Positions 62,188 through 64,000 of a stretch of DNA of 64,000 nt are shown here, one piece after another. How positions within the stretch are numbered: the stretch's first letter is position 1; each line of letters begins with the position of its first letter. The position numbers were made by a program, and so were the translations under genes. A model generated the notes under the pieces. The model was not told the DNA's origin, searched no databases, and saw only the letters and a program-made list of their open reading frames with translations. The stretch comes from Zonotrichia leucophrys gambelii (taxonomy: Eukaryota > Chordata > Aves > Passeriformes > Passerellidae): the NCBI RefSeq assembly GCF_028769735.1, contig NC_088195.1, forward strand, positions 890,650 through 954,649, written 5' to 3'.

Positions 62188-64000
62188 GTGCGTGAGAGCG
62201 GTGTGGGCACGGGCTGGGCATGGGCTGGGCATGGGCATGGGCATGGGCATGGGCTGGGCATGGGCACGGGCTGGGCATGGGCACGGGCATGGGCATGGGT
62301 ACGGGCTGGGCATGGGCATGGGCACGGGCTGGGCACGGGCATGGGCACAGGCATGGTCATGGCTGGCAGCACCGGGAAGGGGGGAAAATCTCTCTAATCC
62401 CAAATCCCAGGTGGGAGAATGCCCACAGGATCTGGAGTGCCCTGGCTGCCTGTGGAGGGTCAGCCTGGGAAAGGGGAGGAGGAGGGAATGCAGGAGGTGT
62501 TGAGGCAGGCTAATTCACACGCGGGGAGATAAGGAGAATCACAGACCCCTTATCGGGGAGCTGTCACATCCCAGGTCACGGTGGCTGGATGAATAGAGTG
62601 GTGCTGGAGAGCGGGGAAGGAGGGGGAGAGGGAAAGTGATGGGGGAGAGAGAGAGAGGAGCTGGAGAGGGGAATCACTGGGTGGAGGGGGAATCACCGGG
62701 TGATGCTGCCCAAGAAAGGGGAATCACCAGGTGATGCTGCCCTAGAGCAAGGCAGGGTTACCCCCTCCTCAAAACAGGGCTCAACCTCACCAGAACACCC
62801 CAAATTCACCCTGCTGGGCACTCTGTGATGCCAAAACACAAATGGCAAAGCCAAGCACCCCCACCCTGATCCACAGCCCAAATTTGGGTCTCCTGTGTCC
62901 CTTCAGGAGCGTGGCCCTTCCTCTGCTCACCATGTGCTCAGAAAGGGCCCTGGGCAAAAAGGGCACAGTCAGTTTGTTTTAGGCAGCACAACAGGGTCCA
63001 CTTGAATATTCAGTGCAGATGGCCTTAAATTGTTAATGAAGTTTTGAATTTTTTAAAGTTTTACTGGATATTTATACATCGCTGGTCGTCTTTGGGCCTT
63101 GCAGCTTGGTGGATAATAAATGCATTAATAGTACATAGTACTTTTCCTATCCAGAGTGATTTATAAGCATTAGAGAAGCACTTTTATTGCTGTTGGGCTG
63201 ATAGGAAGTGGTAGGGGGAGGATGTGGGGCCATTCTGGACTCACAAGCTTCTCGTTCCACCCCAGCTTAGTAAAACCCAGCACAGTCAAACGTGAGTTAA
63301 AGCTGCACAGCTGCTGCCCAGGGACGGGCAGAGCACTCTGCCCTGCTTTCATCACCACTCCTCCTCCCAGGGAGCGTGGCAATGCTCACTCACCTCCTGA
63401 AGTCTTTTTAGCAGCTCTTGGTTGACCTAAGAGAGCTCCAGAGTGGGGCCTGGCCAGTGCTGGGTGTGATAATGGGAATTTCAGCATTCCTGGGAATTCA
63501 GCTGCAGCATCCAGCCTCACTCAGCCACGGGCCCCAGGATGTCAGAAAAGGGGAATAATTCAGGCCAGTGCTGTCCTGGGCAGGCTGAGCAGTGGCTGGG
63601 GCTCTGCACCATCTATTTTTGCTCTATTTTCCTGTTCCACCTGCAAAGCTCTGCACTGGGGTTTCTGGAGCTCCCGTCACAAACTGGGCAAGAAGCAGCC
63701 TGAGGGCAGCTCCAGTCCCAGTCTGGTTACCTGGAGGGGCTGTGTTGGCAAGCCAGAGACTGACTGATGACAGCAACCACTGCAAGAGAATAATTAATCT
63801 GGTACCTCTCACAAGGACTAGATCTGATTTAATTATCTCCTCCTGATGAGGAGAAGGGACTCAAAGCAGAACCCTGGAGATGAAGTGTAAAAATGTGGTG
63901 TCTGAGGCACCAGCAGATGTTTTTAAGCAGAGAATAAAGATGGTTTCTCTCAAAAAAACCTCTTTGCCTGGGAGTGTTGTCCTCCCAAGCATTTCCCTGG
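62188..64000 (+). other. PLXNA2: PLXNA2 intron, 5' part (continues beyond window)
   Basis: Begins with donor GTGCGT. A GGGCAT/GGGCAC minisatellite follows within about 16 bp. The rest is non-repetitive; 62990-63190 is AT-richer and looks like non-coding single-copy sequence. I see no exon here. Confidence 0.8.
62204..62365. repeat. G-rich minisatellite (GGGCATGGGCACGGGCTG) next to exon
   Basis: About 26 hexamer-like units (GGGCAT, GGGCAC, GGGCTG) start about 16 bp after the splice donor at 62188. Runs of GGG every six bases on the transcribed RNA strand make G-quadruplex formation plausible. Confidence 0.93.

Overview
This is vertebrate nuclear DNA, almost certainly from a bird and probably a songbird. 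It carries many degenerate CR1 retrotransposon tails in both orientations, several copies of an LTR family I associate with passerine genomes, very many GC-rich minisatellites, and short GC-rich exons in long introns. There is no prokaryotic organisation: no operons, no ribosome binding sites and no long gene-like reading frames. Species and chromosome cannot be fixed from the sequence. From memory, the chicken orthologue lies on a GC-rich microchromosome, which would fit the composition.

The only gene I can support is part of PLXNA2 (plexin-A2, a semaphorin receptor) on the + strand. Seven consecutive internal exons are present: 23787-23921, 47166-47266, 50540-50663, 51491-51644, 52095-52191, 53852-53966 and 61987-62187. 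They join in one open frame of 927 nt (309 codons). They encode the end of the Sema domain, PSI1, the first IPT domain, PSI2 and most of the second IPT domain. All junctions are AG/GT. Intron phases run 0, 2, 0, 1, 2, 0, and the last exon ends in phase 0. The 5' exons (start codon and most of Sema) and the 3' exons (PSI3, later IPTs, transmembrane segment, GAP domain) lie outside the window.

Layout: 1-23786 is upstream intron with no exon I can find. 23922-47165 is a 23.2-kb intron rich in CR1 pieces and tandem arrays. 47267-53851 is a compact cluster of exons and short introns. 53967-61986 is an 8-kb intron that opens with an LTR insertion touching the exon. 62188-64000 is the start of the next intron.

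The most notable observation is at the donor of the 53852-53966 exon. A 525-bp LTR begins 6 bp after the exon, and the 6-bp target-site duplication is GTACCA, which is the splice donor itself. A second copy of the donor hexamer therefore sits at the far end of the LTR. Other points of interest are higher-order tandem arrays (one built from a CR1 segment), a perfect ~50-copy AAAGG array, a ~53-unit AAGGG array, and tandem or AT-rich arrays close to several exons. I found no previously undescribed molecular system. The long open frames inside minisatellites are artefacts.
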